Shown: positions 51,960 to 60,084, numbered from the stretch's first letter. The stretch: 64,000 bases of DNA from Hyphomicrobiales bacterium (GCA_900469625.1 UBXV01000041.1:74527-138526); one strand, 5' to 3'. Numbers and translations: made by a program. Notes: generated from the sequence alone by a model not told the origin.

Positions 51960-53053
51960 GCGCCCACATCGTAGCCCGCGACCAGCTCCGCTCTTTCATC
52001 GAGCGCATCGAGCGACTCGAAGCCGAAAAGAAGACCATCGCCGACGACATCAAGGACGTCTACGGCGAAGCCAAAGCGATCGGCTTCGATGCCAAGATCC
52101 TGCGGAAAGTCATTTCGATCCGCAAGCAGGACGCCGACGAGCGCGCCGAGCAGGAAGCTATCCTCGACACGTATCTGCAGGCGCTCGGCATGATCCAGAC
52201 CGATCTGTTCGACGAGCCCGAGCCGGAGACGAGCCCCAAGCTCGTTGCCTCGGTCGCCACCGCTATGCAGACGCAATCGGGCAGGGCGGCGTTGCTGACC
52301 GCAGTCGACATCATGATTGAGCGCGAAGAGCGCCAGGAACCGGACGGCGGCGCAATCGCTGCAGTGAAGGGCAAGGCCCGACTGGCGAACGCCGATGGCG
52401 TTGAACCGTCGCCGTCCGAGCATATCGACCCGATTACGGGCGAAATCACCGAGATCGCAACGAACGAAGGAGGCGAAGATGTAGAGAGCAGCGCAGAGCG
52501 CGCAGGTCCCGAGGGGCCATTTTCGATCGAACCCTCTGGCCCGGAGGCTGAACGGGCAACCAATTCGCCGGACACGGCACAAACTCACTCGGCAGACATG
52601 CGTGCTGAGGGCAGGGAGGTCGGCACTGCCGCCTCCCTTCGTGATCAGGCCGGCGACTGCCTCGGCTATGAGGCGACACCGCCCAGGCCGATGAAGTCGC
52701 TGCCCTACGCCTCCTGCTTTCCGGAACTGACCAAGAGCGAGTACGGCCGACTGGAATTCAGCATCATCGGCATCGGGGTGAGCAAACCCATCATCCGCAT
52801 GGGTGATGTGATCGTCGATGGCTGGAACCGTTACAACATCTCCCGCTCCCTCGGCATTCGTTACCCGGTCGAGGAATACAGCGGCAACGACGTGTTGCTC
52901 GATGTGATCGCATGGCAGCGCGAGGCGCGCCAGTTCACGCCAACCCAGGAACGGCAAATCGCCAGTCGGCTGGCGAAGGAAATTCCCCATCGCGCCGCCG
53001 ACATCATGGCCGCGTTCTCGCTCACGGAAGCTGCAGAAAAGGAAATGGCATGA
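51956..53053 (+). CDS. GapR (DUF2312) domain fused to a ParB-like domain
   Basis: 365 residues from the ATG overlapping the Cro-like stop. Residues 1-80 are a DUF2312/GapR domain: [43 protein letters not shown]. GapR proteins bind overtwisted DNA ahead of replication forks. An acidic, Pro/Glu-rich linker of about 160 residues follows. Residues 245-350 recall a ParB N-terminal domain ([35 protein letters not shown]). Probable role in phage DNA replication or partition. Coupled to the next gene. Confidence 0.8.
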   Translation: MSAHIVARDQLRSFIERIERLEAEKKTIADDIKDVYGEAKAIGFDAKILRKVISIRKQDADERAEQEAILDTYLQALGMIQTDLFDEPEPETSPKLVASVATAMQTQSGRAALLTAVDIMIEREERQEPDGGAIAAVKGKARLANADGVEPSPSEHIDPITGEITEIATNEGGEDVESSAERAGPEGPFSIEPSGPEAERATNSPDTAQTHSADMRAEGREVGTAASLRDQAGDCLGYEATPPRPMKSLPYASCFPELTKSEYGRLEFSIIGIGVSKPIIRMGDVIVDGWNRYNISRSLGIRYPVEEYSGNDVLLDVIAWQREARQFTPTQERQIASRLAKEIPHRAADIMAAFSLTEAAEKEMA

Positions 53054-53379
53054 TTGGCTCGAAATCATCGTGGTGGTCCCGCGCGTCCAGGGATCAGAAG
53101 CTCGCCCAGATCGACGGCGGCATTGAGTGCGGCGTCTGCGCCAAGCACATCGCAATGAACGTCGGCGCAAGCGTGAGTGCCGTGCACGAGTTCGGACGGC
53201 GCAACGGCCGGAAATTCACCGGGAAGAACACGACTGTCCAGCTGCGCAGGGCAGGGAGCATTGCTGGCGTCAAGAACGCCCGCCGGCTCGGAAAGCCCGA
53301 CTGCGAAATTGCGTCCGCCTTTTCCATCTTCGAAGACAGGGCTGTTGAGCGGCCGATGTTTGATGAGGTCGCGGCATGA
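53050..53379 (+). CDS. small HTH-like prophage protein
   Basis: 109 residues from the ATG in the ATGA overlap at 53050. [20 protein letters not shown] followed by [19 protein letters not shown] looks like a GcrA-type or resolvase-type helix-turn-helix; the C terminus is variable. Possible DNA-binding regulator; the family call is weak. Confidence 0.65.
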   Translation: MIGSKSSWWSRASRDQKLAQIDGGIECGVCAKHIAMNVGASVSAVHEFGRRNGRKFTGKNTTVQLRRAGSIAGVKNARRLGKPDCEIASAFSIFEDRAVERPMFDEVAA

Positions 53380-53513
53380 CAAAGGCACGGCGGTATCGCT
53401 CCATCACTTACACCGAAGACGGCACGGTCATCGTCATCGACGCCGAGACTGGGAAGTCCGCGTCCGGTCGCAACCTTCGCGAAGCCGAAGAAAATCTCAG
53501 GAGAGCAGCATGA
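53376..53513 (+). CDS. 45-residue prophage protein
   Basis: Begins in an ATGA overlap with the previous gene and ends in an ATGA overlap with the next. The product is [21 protein letters not shown] followed by a polar helix ending ENLRRAA; the first half looks like a beta hairpin. Double coupling makes it likely real despite its size. Confidence 0.6.
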   Translation: MTKARRYRSITYTEDGTVIVIDAETGKSASGRNLREAEENLRRAA

Positions 53514-53629
53514 TCGCCGTTCAGATCCTGTTCGCCTCATTGATGGCTTTTGCCTTCCCGTTGCTCGGCGGCGTGGCCCTCTTCTGCGAGATGCAATTTC
53601 GCCGGAACGGCTTCCGGGCAAAGGATTGA
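53510..53629 (+). CDS. 39-residue single-span membrane protein
   Basis: ATG inside the previous stop (ATGA), with AGGAG 8 nt upstream. One membrane segment, VQILFASLMAFAFPLLGGVA, then a basic tail (MQFRRNGFRAKD). Small phage membrane proteins of this kind are common in early operons; function unknown. Confidence 0.6.
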   Translation: MIAVQILFASLMAFAFPLLGGVALFCEMQFRRNGFRAKD

Positions 53630-53652
53630 TCGCGGCTCCTCCTCCCTCGCGA

Positions 53653-53916
53653 TCAACGAGAGTCCCAGTCTTCCTCCTCCCGGCTGGGGCTCTCAACTCT
53701 CAAGCGGATCCGCTTGTTCGCCAGACGCAAGACCACGGCTTGAACAGCGGAACCCAACGGAATGGCCGGTGACGACGAGGCATCGTCACCGGCGGCAGAA
53801 CCAAAATCGTGCGGCGGTTTGGCTCTGCGGAACTGAATGATTGTGACCTCCGAATGAGCGCCGACCGTTGGCGCGGTCAGGCTCTCTTCGGACTGGTCAG
53901 TAAGGTTTCTGCTCAT
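53653..53916 (-). CDS. possible minus-strand small protein
   Basis: 87 residues; GGAG lies 8 nt before the ATG at 53916. Segments SEVTIIQFRRAKPPHDFGSA and AVQAVVLRLANKRIRLRVESP are protein-like, and no plus-strand gene competes here. It opposes the right early operon, so it may be another inserted cargo gene or a false frame. Confidence 0.45.
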   Translation of the reverse strand: MSRNLTDQSEESLTAPTVGAHSEVTIIQFRRAKPPHDFGSAAGDDASSSPAIPLGSAVQAVVLRLANKRIRLRVESPSREEEDWDSR

Positions 53917-53942
53917 GTGCAGTGTCTCCTAGCAACGAGACA

Positions 53943-54362
53943 ATGGCACATGCGGAGGCCGAAAAATTGGAAAAGAAATCCAGAATTCTGGACGAGAAGA
54001 AGCAGGGAAAATGCGAGCACATGAGCGACATTGCGACTGCAAATTACCTCATTAAATCGATCGGCGGCGGTGGCCGTGTCAGCGATATGTTTTTCGAGGC
54101 TGCGGCAATCCTCCGAAAACTCTTCCCGCACAAAGGCGAACCCAAGAAGCAATGGACGGAACGCCGTCTCAAGGCCTGGTGGAACAACGAAACCGACGTC
54201 GTTCGCCACTGGCAGATGATGGAACTCTACGCGGCTGCGGAAGCCGCGAAGGAAGAACGCGAACTGCTGCGCGCAGCGAAGAGGGACCATGCCGATTTCA
54301 TCGAAAAAACCGCCCGTATTCGTGCGTTGGCTCAGCTTGAAGCAACGGCTGATCATCGCTGA
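53943..54362 (+). CDS. prophage protein of unknown function
   Basis: About 139 residues. A charged N terminus (AEAEKLEKKSRILDEKKQGK) is followed by ATANYLIKSIGGGGRVSDMF and ERRLKAWWNNETDVVRHWQM, then a helix rich in Glu and Arg. The ATG at 54021 is an alternative start and a GTG at 53922 is also possible. Possibly DNA-associated; no family recognised. Confidence 0.65.
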   Translation: MAHAEAEKLEKKSRILDEKKQGKCEHMSDIATANYLIKSIGGGGRVSDMFFEAAAILRKLFPHKGEPKKQWTERRLKAWWNNETDVVRHWQMMELYAAAEAAKEERELLRAAKRDHADFIEKTARIRALAQLEATADHR

Positions 54363-54429
54363 GAAGCTGCGCGGTATCGGCTCGTCGCTCGCGGAATGGA
54401 TCTGCCCGGAACTGAGGGAAGAAAAATGA
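54289..54429 (+). CDS. 46-residue prophage protein overlapping the previous gene
   Basis: AAGAGGG just before the ATG at 54289. The product begins PISSKKPPVFVRWLSLKQRL and ends SSLAEWICPELREEK. It overlaps the preceding gene by 74 bp in another frame. The composition is protein-like in both helices, so I judge it real but small. Confidence 0.5.
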   Translation: MPISSKKPPVFVRWLSLKQRLIIAEKLRGIGSSLAEWICPELREEK

Positions 54430-54440
54430 CGAGTATTAGC

Positions 54441-55124
54441 CTAGATGCCGAGAAAAGCCTCAAGTTCACGCAACGGAGCGCTGACACACATTCTGATGGG
54501 CTTGCGGACCGGACCGTTGATAAATCCGAAAAGCTCGATCTCGCAGGCGTGGTCGAAGCTAATAATGCCGAGTTCCCTTCGCTTATCTTCGTCGATCATA
54601 AAAATCAGTTCGAACGTGAGATTTGGTGGCGCCTGGTTTCGATCCTCCCACCCAGCAATCCACGGACGTGGTCCGAGAATCCCTTTTTCGCCAATCCTAT
54701 AAGCCCGCTTCCCGTTTTCATCTTTGAGTTCATGCCACCACTCGACAGGGAACGGCGTGATCAAGGACACCCTCTCCAACACGACCGCATATCTGTTCCA
54801 GTTAGTCACCCGTATCTTGCACCCATTCAATTGGTGCGCGAGTTCGTGGATTTGCATGAACGGGACGGCATCGCCAACGGAGTAATCGGTCTGCCGCTGC
54901 TGGGCCAACAATTGCCGCCACAGGAGGGTTATTGTTGCAAACGCAGCAACGCCCGCGAACCAGCCGCTCAAGGCGCCCAGCCATTCCCTAAAGCAGTTTT
55001 GCTCCCCTCGGCACAACACGATCTCACTCGGTGTGGAAAGGAAAAGATAGGCGATGAAAACGGCCATCAGAACGAATGGCCCCAACCAATCCCAAAAACA
55101 TGGCGGCTTCGTATCTCTAGACAT
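54441..55124 (-). CDS. two-TM protein paired with the HNH nuclease
   Basis: 227 residues. Two membrane segments, about residues 14-30 (LGPFVLMAVFIAYLFLS) and 49-69 (LGALSGWFAGVAAFATITLL), followed by a cytoplasmic, beta-rich domain of about 150 residues (CKIRVTNWNRYAVVLERVSL, LTFELIFMIDEDKRRELGII). It starts 9 bp after the HNH gene stop, so the two form one transcript. It opposes the surrounding phage operon. Function unknown; it could be a membrane effector or anchor. Confidence 0.75.
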   Translation of the reverse strand: MSRDTKPPCFWDWLGPFVLMAVFIAYLFLSTPSEIVLCRGEQNCFREWLGALSGWFAGVAAFATITLLWRQLLAQQRQTDYSVGDAVPFMQIHELAHQLNGCKIRVTNWNRYAVVLERVSLITPFPVEWWHELKDENGKRAYRIGEKGILGPRPWIAGWEDRNQAPPNLTFELIFMIDEDKRRELGIISFDHACEIELFGFINGPVRKPIRMCVSAPLRELEAFLGI

Positions 55125-55133
55125 GTTGTGCCG

Positions 55134-55931
55134 TCAGGTTTCCAGGGTGCTCATGCACTGAAGAAGTTTCCCGTTGAAAGTTTTGCCATCAGCTCCCGAG
55201 TGCACGCGTCGGTGACAGTTGGGGCAAAGTGCGATTACGAATCGCGGATCATCCGGACCGCCATCGCTGAGCCTTCGAATGTGGTGTGGCTCGAGATAGG
55301 GAACTCCGTTCGCGCGAAGAAACGGAGCGGGTTGGCTGCAACCCTCACAATGGCCCTTTGCTCGGGCGACAACGTAGTCGCGGACGTCTCGGCTGCGCTC
55401 AAACACCGTGGAAACGGATTGAACTTTGCCGGGTGTGGGGTTAGCCGCGGCGAAGGCCCGCAGACGCAGCTCAGCGAGATTGAGATCCGCGGGTGCCTGG
55501 CTCTCTACAACTTCGACAATGCTCGAGACGGGGCGGAGCTCGAAAACAATCGCGTTGCGCATTTCGCCTGCTTGGTCAGGTGCGCGCTCTATGTGGTGCC
55601 CTTCGCAAACATACTCGTCTTCAAAGCGAAGGCCATACTGAGATTTCCGGAAAAGCAGAAGGCTCGTTCCATTCGCCGAATGTGCAGCGACCCTGCCGTT
55701 TCCTCGTTTCATCACCATGTCGCCAAGTTGGCCCTCACCAAAATATTCGAATACGCCGTCATCGCGTTGGCGATCCGCGTATCCGTTGATGAGCCCTTCC
55801 TCACCGGTGATGATGAAAACGACATTGTGCTGAGCCGGCGTGATGATCCCACCTTGTTGCTGCCCGCCAAACCGAGCGTGAATATCGCTTCGGCGGTTGT
55901 AAATCCGCCCGCGCTCGAACCCCCAAGACAT
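55134..55931 (-). CDS. SRA-like plus HNH endonuclease (McrA-like)
   Basis: 265 residues; AGGAG lies 7 nt before the ATG. Residues 5-135 follow the ScoMcrA-like SRA pattern: IYNRRSDIHARFGGQQQGGI, GVFEYFGEGQLGDM, GNGRVAAH, MRNAIVFELRPV. Residues 185-250 form an HNH finger with CEGC (195-198), EPHHI (His 216/217), and CPNCHRRVH (Cys 236/239, His 240/244). Such proteins cut DNA carrying modified cytosine, so this could be a type IV restriction enzyme carried by the prophage. Substrate is inferred. Confidence 0.82.
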   Translation of the reverse strand: MSWGFERGRIYNRRSDIHARFGGQQQGGIITPAQHNVVFIITGEEGLINGYADRQRDDGVFEYFGEGQLGDMVMKRGNGRVAAHSANGTSLLLFRKSQYGLRFEDEYVCEGHHIERAPDQAGEMRNAIVFELRPVSSIVEVVESQAPADLNLAELRLRAFAAANPTPGKVQSVSTVFERSRDVRDYVVARAKGHCEGCSQPAPFLRANGVPYLEPHHIRRLSDGGPDDPRFVIALCPNCHRRVHSGADGKTFNGKLLQCMSTLET

Positions 55932-55945
55932 CGCCGATCTCCTGC

Positions 55946-55962
55946 CTGCCGTGTCTCGGCAG
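55946..55962. promoter_or_regulatory. inverted repeat before the HNH gene
   Basis: CTGCCG-N5-CGGCAG lies about 15 bp ahead of the nuclease start on the minus strand. It could be a regulator binding site controlling the cassette or a leader hairpin. Confidence 0.4.
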
Positions 55963-56020
55963 TTCTGCCACCTTTAAGTTGCGCTCACGTTAATCGTCCC
56001 GTCCGGATGATGGAGGCAGC

Positions 56021-56230
56021 ATGACGGACCCCGCCGAAATGATCGCTTGGCTCGATCGCCGCATCGCCAGCGCCATGACCTGGCTCGACGACCACGGCCA
56101 CGGCTCGAAGAAGCCACGCCCCGAAAACGAGATCACCACCAAGGAATACGACATCGCCCGGTTTGAAGAGATCAAGGCCGCGTACCTGAAGGCGCTTGAG
56201 CGGCGAAACCAGGAAGGGGCGGCGGCATGA
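56021..56230 (+). CDS. small prophage protein of unknown function
   Basis: 69 residues; GGAGG lies 5-7 nt before the ATG. Helical, with AEMIAWLDRRIASAMTWLDD and YDIARFEEIKAAYLKALERR. It resumes the right early operon after the minus-strand cassette and overlaps the methyltransferase gene by ATGA. Confidence 0.7.
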   Translation: MTDPAEMIAWLDRRIASAMTWLDDHGHGSKKPRPENEITTKEYDIARFEEIKAAYLKALERRNQEGAAA

Positions 56231-56868
56231 GCCAGAACACCTCATCCGCCGTCATGCAGCAGCGCAGCGAGCCGAAGCGCTCGTTGGACGACTTCCCGAC
56301 GCCACCGTGGGCGACGCGCGCACTGTGCGAAGCCTTGATGGCAAACGGCCACGACCTTTCGACGAAGACGGCACGCGAGCCGGCCGCCAACCGCGGCTTC
56401 ATGGTGCGACCACTTCGCGAGTATTTCGGAGATGTCAAAGCGAGTGACATTATGGACTACGGCCATGGCTGGGCCGTCGAGGATTTCCTGTTCCCTTATC
56501 AGATCGAGGAAGTCGATTGGACCATCACGAACCCGCCGTTCACACTCGCTGACCGCTTCGTCGAGCGCGCTTTGGATACCAGCCGGATAGGCTGCGCCAT
56601 TATCGTTCGTTCCGCGTTCTTGGAGGGCGTTGGCCGGTACGAGCAGCTGTTTCGTGACACGCCGCCCGCGCTTGTGCTGCAGTTCTGCGAGCGCGTCGCA
56701 ATGGTGAAGGGCCGTGTAGACCCTGATGCGTCAAGCGCGACAGCATACTCGTGGGTCGTTTGGCTGAAGAGTGAGAAAGATACTCGCCAACGATGGATCG
56801 CGCCTTGCCGAAAGAGGCTCGAGCGCGCCGATGACTACGCGGCCTATCGCGATGAGGTGGCCGCATGA
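56227..56868 (+). CDS. phage DNA methyltransferase-like protein
   Basis: 213 residues. DDFPTPPWATRALCEAL is typical of phage adenine methyltransferases, NPPF at 102-105 is catalytic motif IV, and REPAANRGFM at 50-59 stands for motif I, where the usual EPcAGxG Cys/Gly are replaced. It may methylate phage DNA to escape host restriction, or be a degraded relative. Coupled by ATGA to both neighbours. Confidence 0.75.
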   Translation: MSQNTSSAVMQQRSEPKRSLDDFPTPPWATRALCEALMANGHDLSTKTAREPAANRGFMVRPLREYFGDVKASDIMDYGHGWAVEDFLFPYQIEEVDWTITNPPFTLADRFVERALDTSRIGCAIIVRSAFLEGVGRYEQLFRDTPPALVLQFCERVAMVKGRVDPDASSATAYSWVVWLKSEKDTRQRWIAPCRKRLERADDYAAYRDEVAA

Positions 56869-57164
56869 GCATGCCGCGCCACAAAGCCAAGCGCGATGCA
56901 TCCGAGCCGGCGATCGTCGCTGTTCTCGAGTGCGTCGGCTTCAGTGTCTATCGTCTCGATCAGCCGGTTGACCTTCTGTGCGGATTCCGTGGCCGGAACT
57001 ACCTCGTCGAGGTCAAGACCGGCACCAAGGGATACGGCAAAGGGCTAAACGCTAACCAGCAGTCCTTTGCCGAGGACTGGCGCGGCTCGCCGGTGTTCAC
57101 GCTGCATAGCGTCGATGACGCCGTTTCCTTCTCCCAAGCCATCGCAAGAGGTGACCACCGATGA
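56865..57164 (+). CDS. small PD-(D/E)XK nuclease-like protein
   Basis: 99 residues. SEPAIVAVLECVGFSVYRLD, then PVDLLCGFRGRNYLVEVKTG shows the Asp and ExK of a PD-(D/E)XK/VRR-NUC-like core, and NANQQSFAEDW the trailing helix. Possible Holliday-junction or structure-specific nuclease in phage replication. Coupled by ATGA. Confidence 0.75.
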   Translation: MSMPRHKAKRDASEPAIVAVLECVGFSVYRLDQPVDLLCGFRGRNYLVEVKTGTKGYGKGLNANQQSFAEDWRGSPVFTLHSVDDAVSFSQAIARGDHR

Positions 57165-57355
57165 GCAACGTCGTCGTCTTGGAGGATCACGTCTCAAAGG
57201 CATGGAATGCCTACCTGTCGGCGAAGAGCCTGGCAGACAGCACAGGGAAGATTGAGGACGGTATCGCGGCGGGCCGCGCGCATGCGCGATGGCTTGGGCT
57301 CTTCATGACCGAGGATCAGCGAGAGTTCGTCGGCTTCGAAAGGGCGTCAGCATGA
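57161..57355 (+). CDS. small prophage protein of unknown function
   Basis: 64 residues, helical (VVVLEDHVSKAWNAYLSAKS, IEDGIAAGRAHARWLGLF). Overlaps the genes before and after by 4 bp. No family recognised. Confidence 0.7.
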   Translation: MSNVVVLEDHVSKAWNAYLSAKSLADSTGKIEDGIAAGRAHARWLGLFMTEDQREFVGFERASA

Positions 57356-58785
57356 ACGCTCTTGTCTTCGATACCAAAGGTTATGTCGCCGAGGTCGAGC
57401 AGAATGTTCTTGGCTCGCTGATGTACGGGGGCGAGAGCCAGGAAACCCTGGCTGCGCTGCAGGACTATCATTTCGTGGAGAAGTTCCACCAGGAGATCTA
57501 CCGCGCCATCAAAGCAGCTTACGAGCGCTACAATCTTTGCAACCCGGCGCTGGTCAGAAAGCTGCTGCCAGAGGACCAGGTTCAGGGGTTCGAGAAAGCG
57601 AACGAGAAAAAAGTCGGTGCGTATCTCGCCCGCCTTACAGCCACCGCGACCGCCGGCGCAGCCGCTTCGCCAGAGAACGCGCGAAAGATCGTCGAGCAGT
57701 GGGCTCGGCTCGCACTGGCGAACGAGGCCGGGCGCATCTATGCCGCTGCAAACGATCCCATGGCCGATGTCCGCTTGCTGGCGCATGAGGCGGCAAAGAC
57801 GATCGACGACATCATGGCCGAGGTTCGCTCGGGTCCGTCGCGGAAAACGCGCGTCTCCATCGCCAACGCAGCAATGCGGGCTGTCACGTCTGCGGCCGAG
57901 GCGAAGCAGAACGGTACAGGACTGACCGGTGTCACATGGGGGCTTGTCGATCTCAACCGCATGACCGGCGGCATTCAGCGCCGCGACCTCACCTTGATCG
58001 GCGCCAGGCCATCCATGGGGAAGACGACGATAGCGCTGTCAGTCGCGATCGACGCTGCCAAGTCCGGCGTCTGCTGCGGTCTCGTTTCGCTCGAAATGGA
58101 CGCTGAGAAGGTGGCCGCCCGTGCGATCTCCGATGTTCTCTATGACCGGGGCAATTCCGTGCCCTACAGCGACATAATCCGCGGGGACGTCACCGATGAG
58201 CAGTTGGACACCATTGTCGCTGCGCAGGAGCGGTTCAATCAGTTGCCGTTGATGATCGACGATCAGTCCGGCCAGACCGTCACCGACATTCGCATCAGAG
58301 CCGAGCGCATGCTCGAGGACAGCCGCAAGAACGGCAACCCGATGGCTGTGCTCTTCATCGACCATCTTGGCCTTATACGCCCATCGTCGCGCTACAGCGG
58401 CAACCGGGTGAACGAGATCGCCGAAATCACCTCTGGCCTGAAGTCGCTAGCCAGAGAGCTCGACATCGCCGTCGTGCTCCTTTCGCAGCTGAACCGCGCG
58501 CTCGAAAGCCGTGAGGAGAAGCGCCCGATGCTCTCCGACCTTCGCGATTCCGGCGCGATTGAGCAGGACGCCGACATGATCGCCTTCCTGTTCCGCGAGG
58601 CCTACTACCTCGAGCGCGAGCAGGGCGGGAGCTTCGAAGATCAGGCCAGCCGTGCCGATCGCCTTATGGATTGCCGCAACAAGCTTGAATTCATCGTCGC
58701 GAAGCAGCGCAACGGCTCCCTCGGTACCGTGCACTTGTTCGCCGACATGGCCTACTCAGCAGTCAGGAATGGAGCGCGGACATGA
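57352..58785 (+). CDS. DnaB-family replicative helicase
   Basis: 477 residues from the ATG at 57352. N-terminal DnaB domain (EVEQNVLGSLMYGG, YHFVEKFHQEIYRAI), then the RecA-type motor: Walker A GARPSMGKTTIALS, VLFIDHLGLIRP (Walker B), LARELDIAVVLLSQLNRALE and RDSGAIEQDADMIAFLFR. It unwinds DNA at the phage fork. Next to a DUF1376 protein and a DnaA-like protein, it completes a replication module. Confidence 0.93.
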   Translation: MNALVFDTKGYVAEVEQNVLGSLMYGGESQETLAALQDYHFVEKFHQEIYRAIKAAYERYNLCNPALVRKLLPEDQVQGFEKANEKKVGAYLARLTATATAGAAASPENARKIVEQWARLALANEAGRIYAAANDPMADVRLLAHEAAKTIDDIMAEVRSGPSRKTRVSIANAAMRAVTSAAEAKQNGTGLTGVTWGLVDLNRMTGGIQRRDLTLIGARPSMGKTTIALSVAIDAAKSGVCCGLVSLEMDAEKVAARAISDVLYDRGNSVPYSDIIRGDVTDEQLDTIVAAQERFNQLPLMIDDQSGQTVTDIRIRAERMLEDSRKNGNPMAVLFIDHLGLIRPSSRYSGNRVNEIAEITSGLKSLARELDIAVVLLSQLNRALESREEKRPMLSDLRDSGAIEQDADMIAFLFREAYYLEREQGGSFEDQASRADRLMDCRNKLEFIVAKQRNGSLGTVHLFADMAYSAVRNGART

Positions 58786-59675
58786 GCAGACCGCATATCC
58801 CTTACTTCGATTTCTACCCTGCAGACTTCATGAACGGTGTGCGCGGGCTCTCAGCGCAGGAGGTCGGTGTCTACACCATGATCCTGTGCCGCATCTACGA
58901 AGAGAGCGGGCCGATCGAGTTTCACCCAGTCCGTCTGGCGACGTACTGCGGGATGCGCGAAAACGCCTTCTCCAAGATCATCACGAGGCTCGTCGACTTG
59001 GGCAAGTTCAGCTTGGTCGAAGGGATGCTTTCCAATCGTCGCGCCGAGGCCGAAATTTCACGCCGCGCGAGCAAGTTGAAAATCAACTCGCGAGCCGGGA
59101 AAGCTAGTGCGCAGAAAAAGCAACAAATTCAACAACCGAAACCAACGGACGTTCAACGACCGTTCAACCACACAGACACAGATACAAAAGCTACGCTTAG
59201 CAGCGTAGCTCCCGCGCAGCCCGATTTCGATGCCATTCAGGCCAAGCTTATCGAGGCCGCTGGCGATAACGGCATCCAACCTCATGGCGCTTTCATCGTT
59301 GGCCCGATCGTCGAGTTGATCGTCGCGGGCGTCGATCTCGAAACTGACATCCTGCCGGTGATCCGGTCACGAGTTGCCCGCATGAGCAGGCCAGCCGGTT
59401 CGTGGTCCTACTTCGTCCAGGCGATCCGCGAGGCTTACGAGCGCCGCATCGCTGCCGGCAAGGGGCTGGTGCAGGCGCCGCAGTTGTCGACGACCGACGA
59501 GGACTGGTCGCGCCGGCTGCGGTTCGCCCGTCAGCAACGCATGTGGAGCGCAGCCGAGTTCGGCCCGTCGCCAGGGCAGCCGGGTTGCCGCGTTCCGTCG
59601 CATTTGCTCGAGCCGTTGGACGGGCAGGGGTGGGGCGATATCGCCGACGGCAGGAGGGCTGCAAATGCTGCTTGA
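58782..59675 (+). CDS. DUF1376 replication protein
   Basis: 297 residues. N-terminal DUF1376 winged helix: YFDFYPADFMNGVRGLSAQE, GVYTMILCRIYEESGPI. The linker is Gln/Thr-rich and AT-richer; the C terminus has FVQAIREAYERRIAAGKG. Proteins of this type stand where lambda has O and load the helicase. The linker holds repeats that may be the origin. Coupled by ATGA to the helicase. Confidence 0.85.
   Translation: MSRPHIPYFDFYPADFMNGVRGLSAQEVGVYTMILCRIYEESGPIEFHPVRLATYCGMRENAFSKIITRLVDLGKFSLVEGMLSNRRAEAEISRRASKLKINSRAGKASAQKKQQIQQPKPTDVQRPFNHTDTDTKATLSSVAPAQPDFDAIQAKLIEAAGDNGIQPHGAFIVGPIVELIVAGVDLETDILPVIRSRVARMSRPAGSWSYFVQAIREAYERRIAAGKGLVQAPQLSTTDEDWSRRLRFARQQRMWSAAEFGPSPGQPGCRVPSHLLEPLDGQGWGDIADGRRAANAA
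59128..59210. repeat. candidate phage replication origin (iterons and hairpin)
   Basis: TTCAAC occurs at 59128, 59152 and 59163, the last two 11 bp apart within CGTTCAAC repeats. A perfect inverted repeat AGCTACGCT-TAGC-AGCGTAGCT follows at 59189-59210. All lie in the AT-richer linker of the DUF1376 gene, as lambda's origin lies in O. Confidence 0.4.
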
Positions 59676-60084
59676 GCTCCCGCAACAGGATGCGATCAGC
59701 GAGCCGATCTATCGCGCCGCCATCCTTGTCTGCCGCCGCAAGTTGATCGGCAAGCCGAGACCGCCGAAGGTCTATGTCCCGAAGCCACGCTTGCGCGCGC
59801 CGGCCGACGACCACGTCTGGGCTTGGCGGGCGCATCGCCTGCAGCAGCGGTCGCGCTTGACGCCGACGGAACTCGTGAAGCTCCGTTGCTTCGAGCTCCG
59901 CATTCCCTTCGCGGTGATGGTGGGGCCGTCGCGCGCACGGTCGATCACGGAACACCGCCATTTACTCATGTGGGAGCTTCGCCAGCGGAAGATGTCGTTG
60001 CCGGCCATCGCGCGGATCTTCAGCCGCGACCACACAACCGTTCTGACATCCTGCCGCAAGATCGAAATGGAGAAGGCCCAATGA
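59665..60084 (+). CDS. DnaA domain IV-like DNA-binding protein
   Basis: 139 residues. The C-terminal 60 residues match the DnaA origin-binding helix-turn-helix: SITEHRHLLMWELRQRKMSL, PAIARIFSRDHTTVLTSCRK. No ATPase domain is present. It likely binds DnaA-box-like DNA at a phage origin or acts as a regulator. Starts within the DUF1376 gene end (11-bp overlap) and overlaps the next gene by ATGA. Confidence 0.82.
   Translation: MLLELPQQDAISEPIYRAAILVCRRKLIGKPRPPKVYVPKPRLRAPADDHVWAWRAHRLQQRSRLTPTELVKLRCFELRIPFAVMVGPSRARSITEHRHLLMWELRQRKMSLPAIARIFSRDHTTVLTSCRKIEMEKAQ

Noticed and set aside
51737-53170. 477-residue minus-strand open frame
   Set aside because: Antisense to the GapR/ParB-like fusion and the Cro-like gene. 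It lacks domains and would conflict with the coupled plus-strand operon.
54396-56024. 542-residue plus-strand open frame in the direction of the phage operon
   Set aside because: It is the antisense of the HNH and membrane-protein genes. The minus strand carries a complete HNH signature and good ribosome-binding sites; the plus frame has no recognisable domain.
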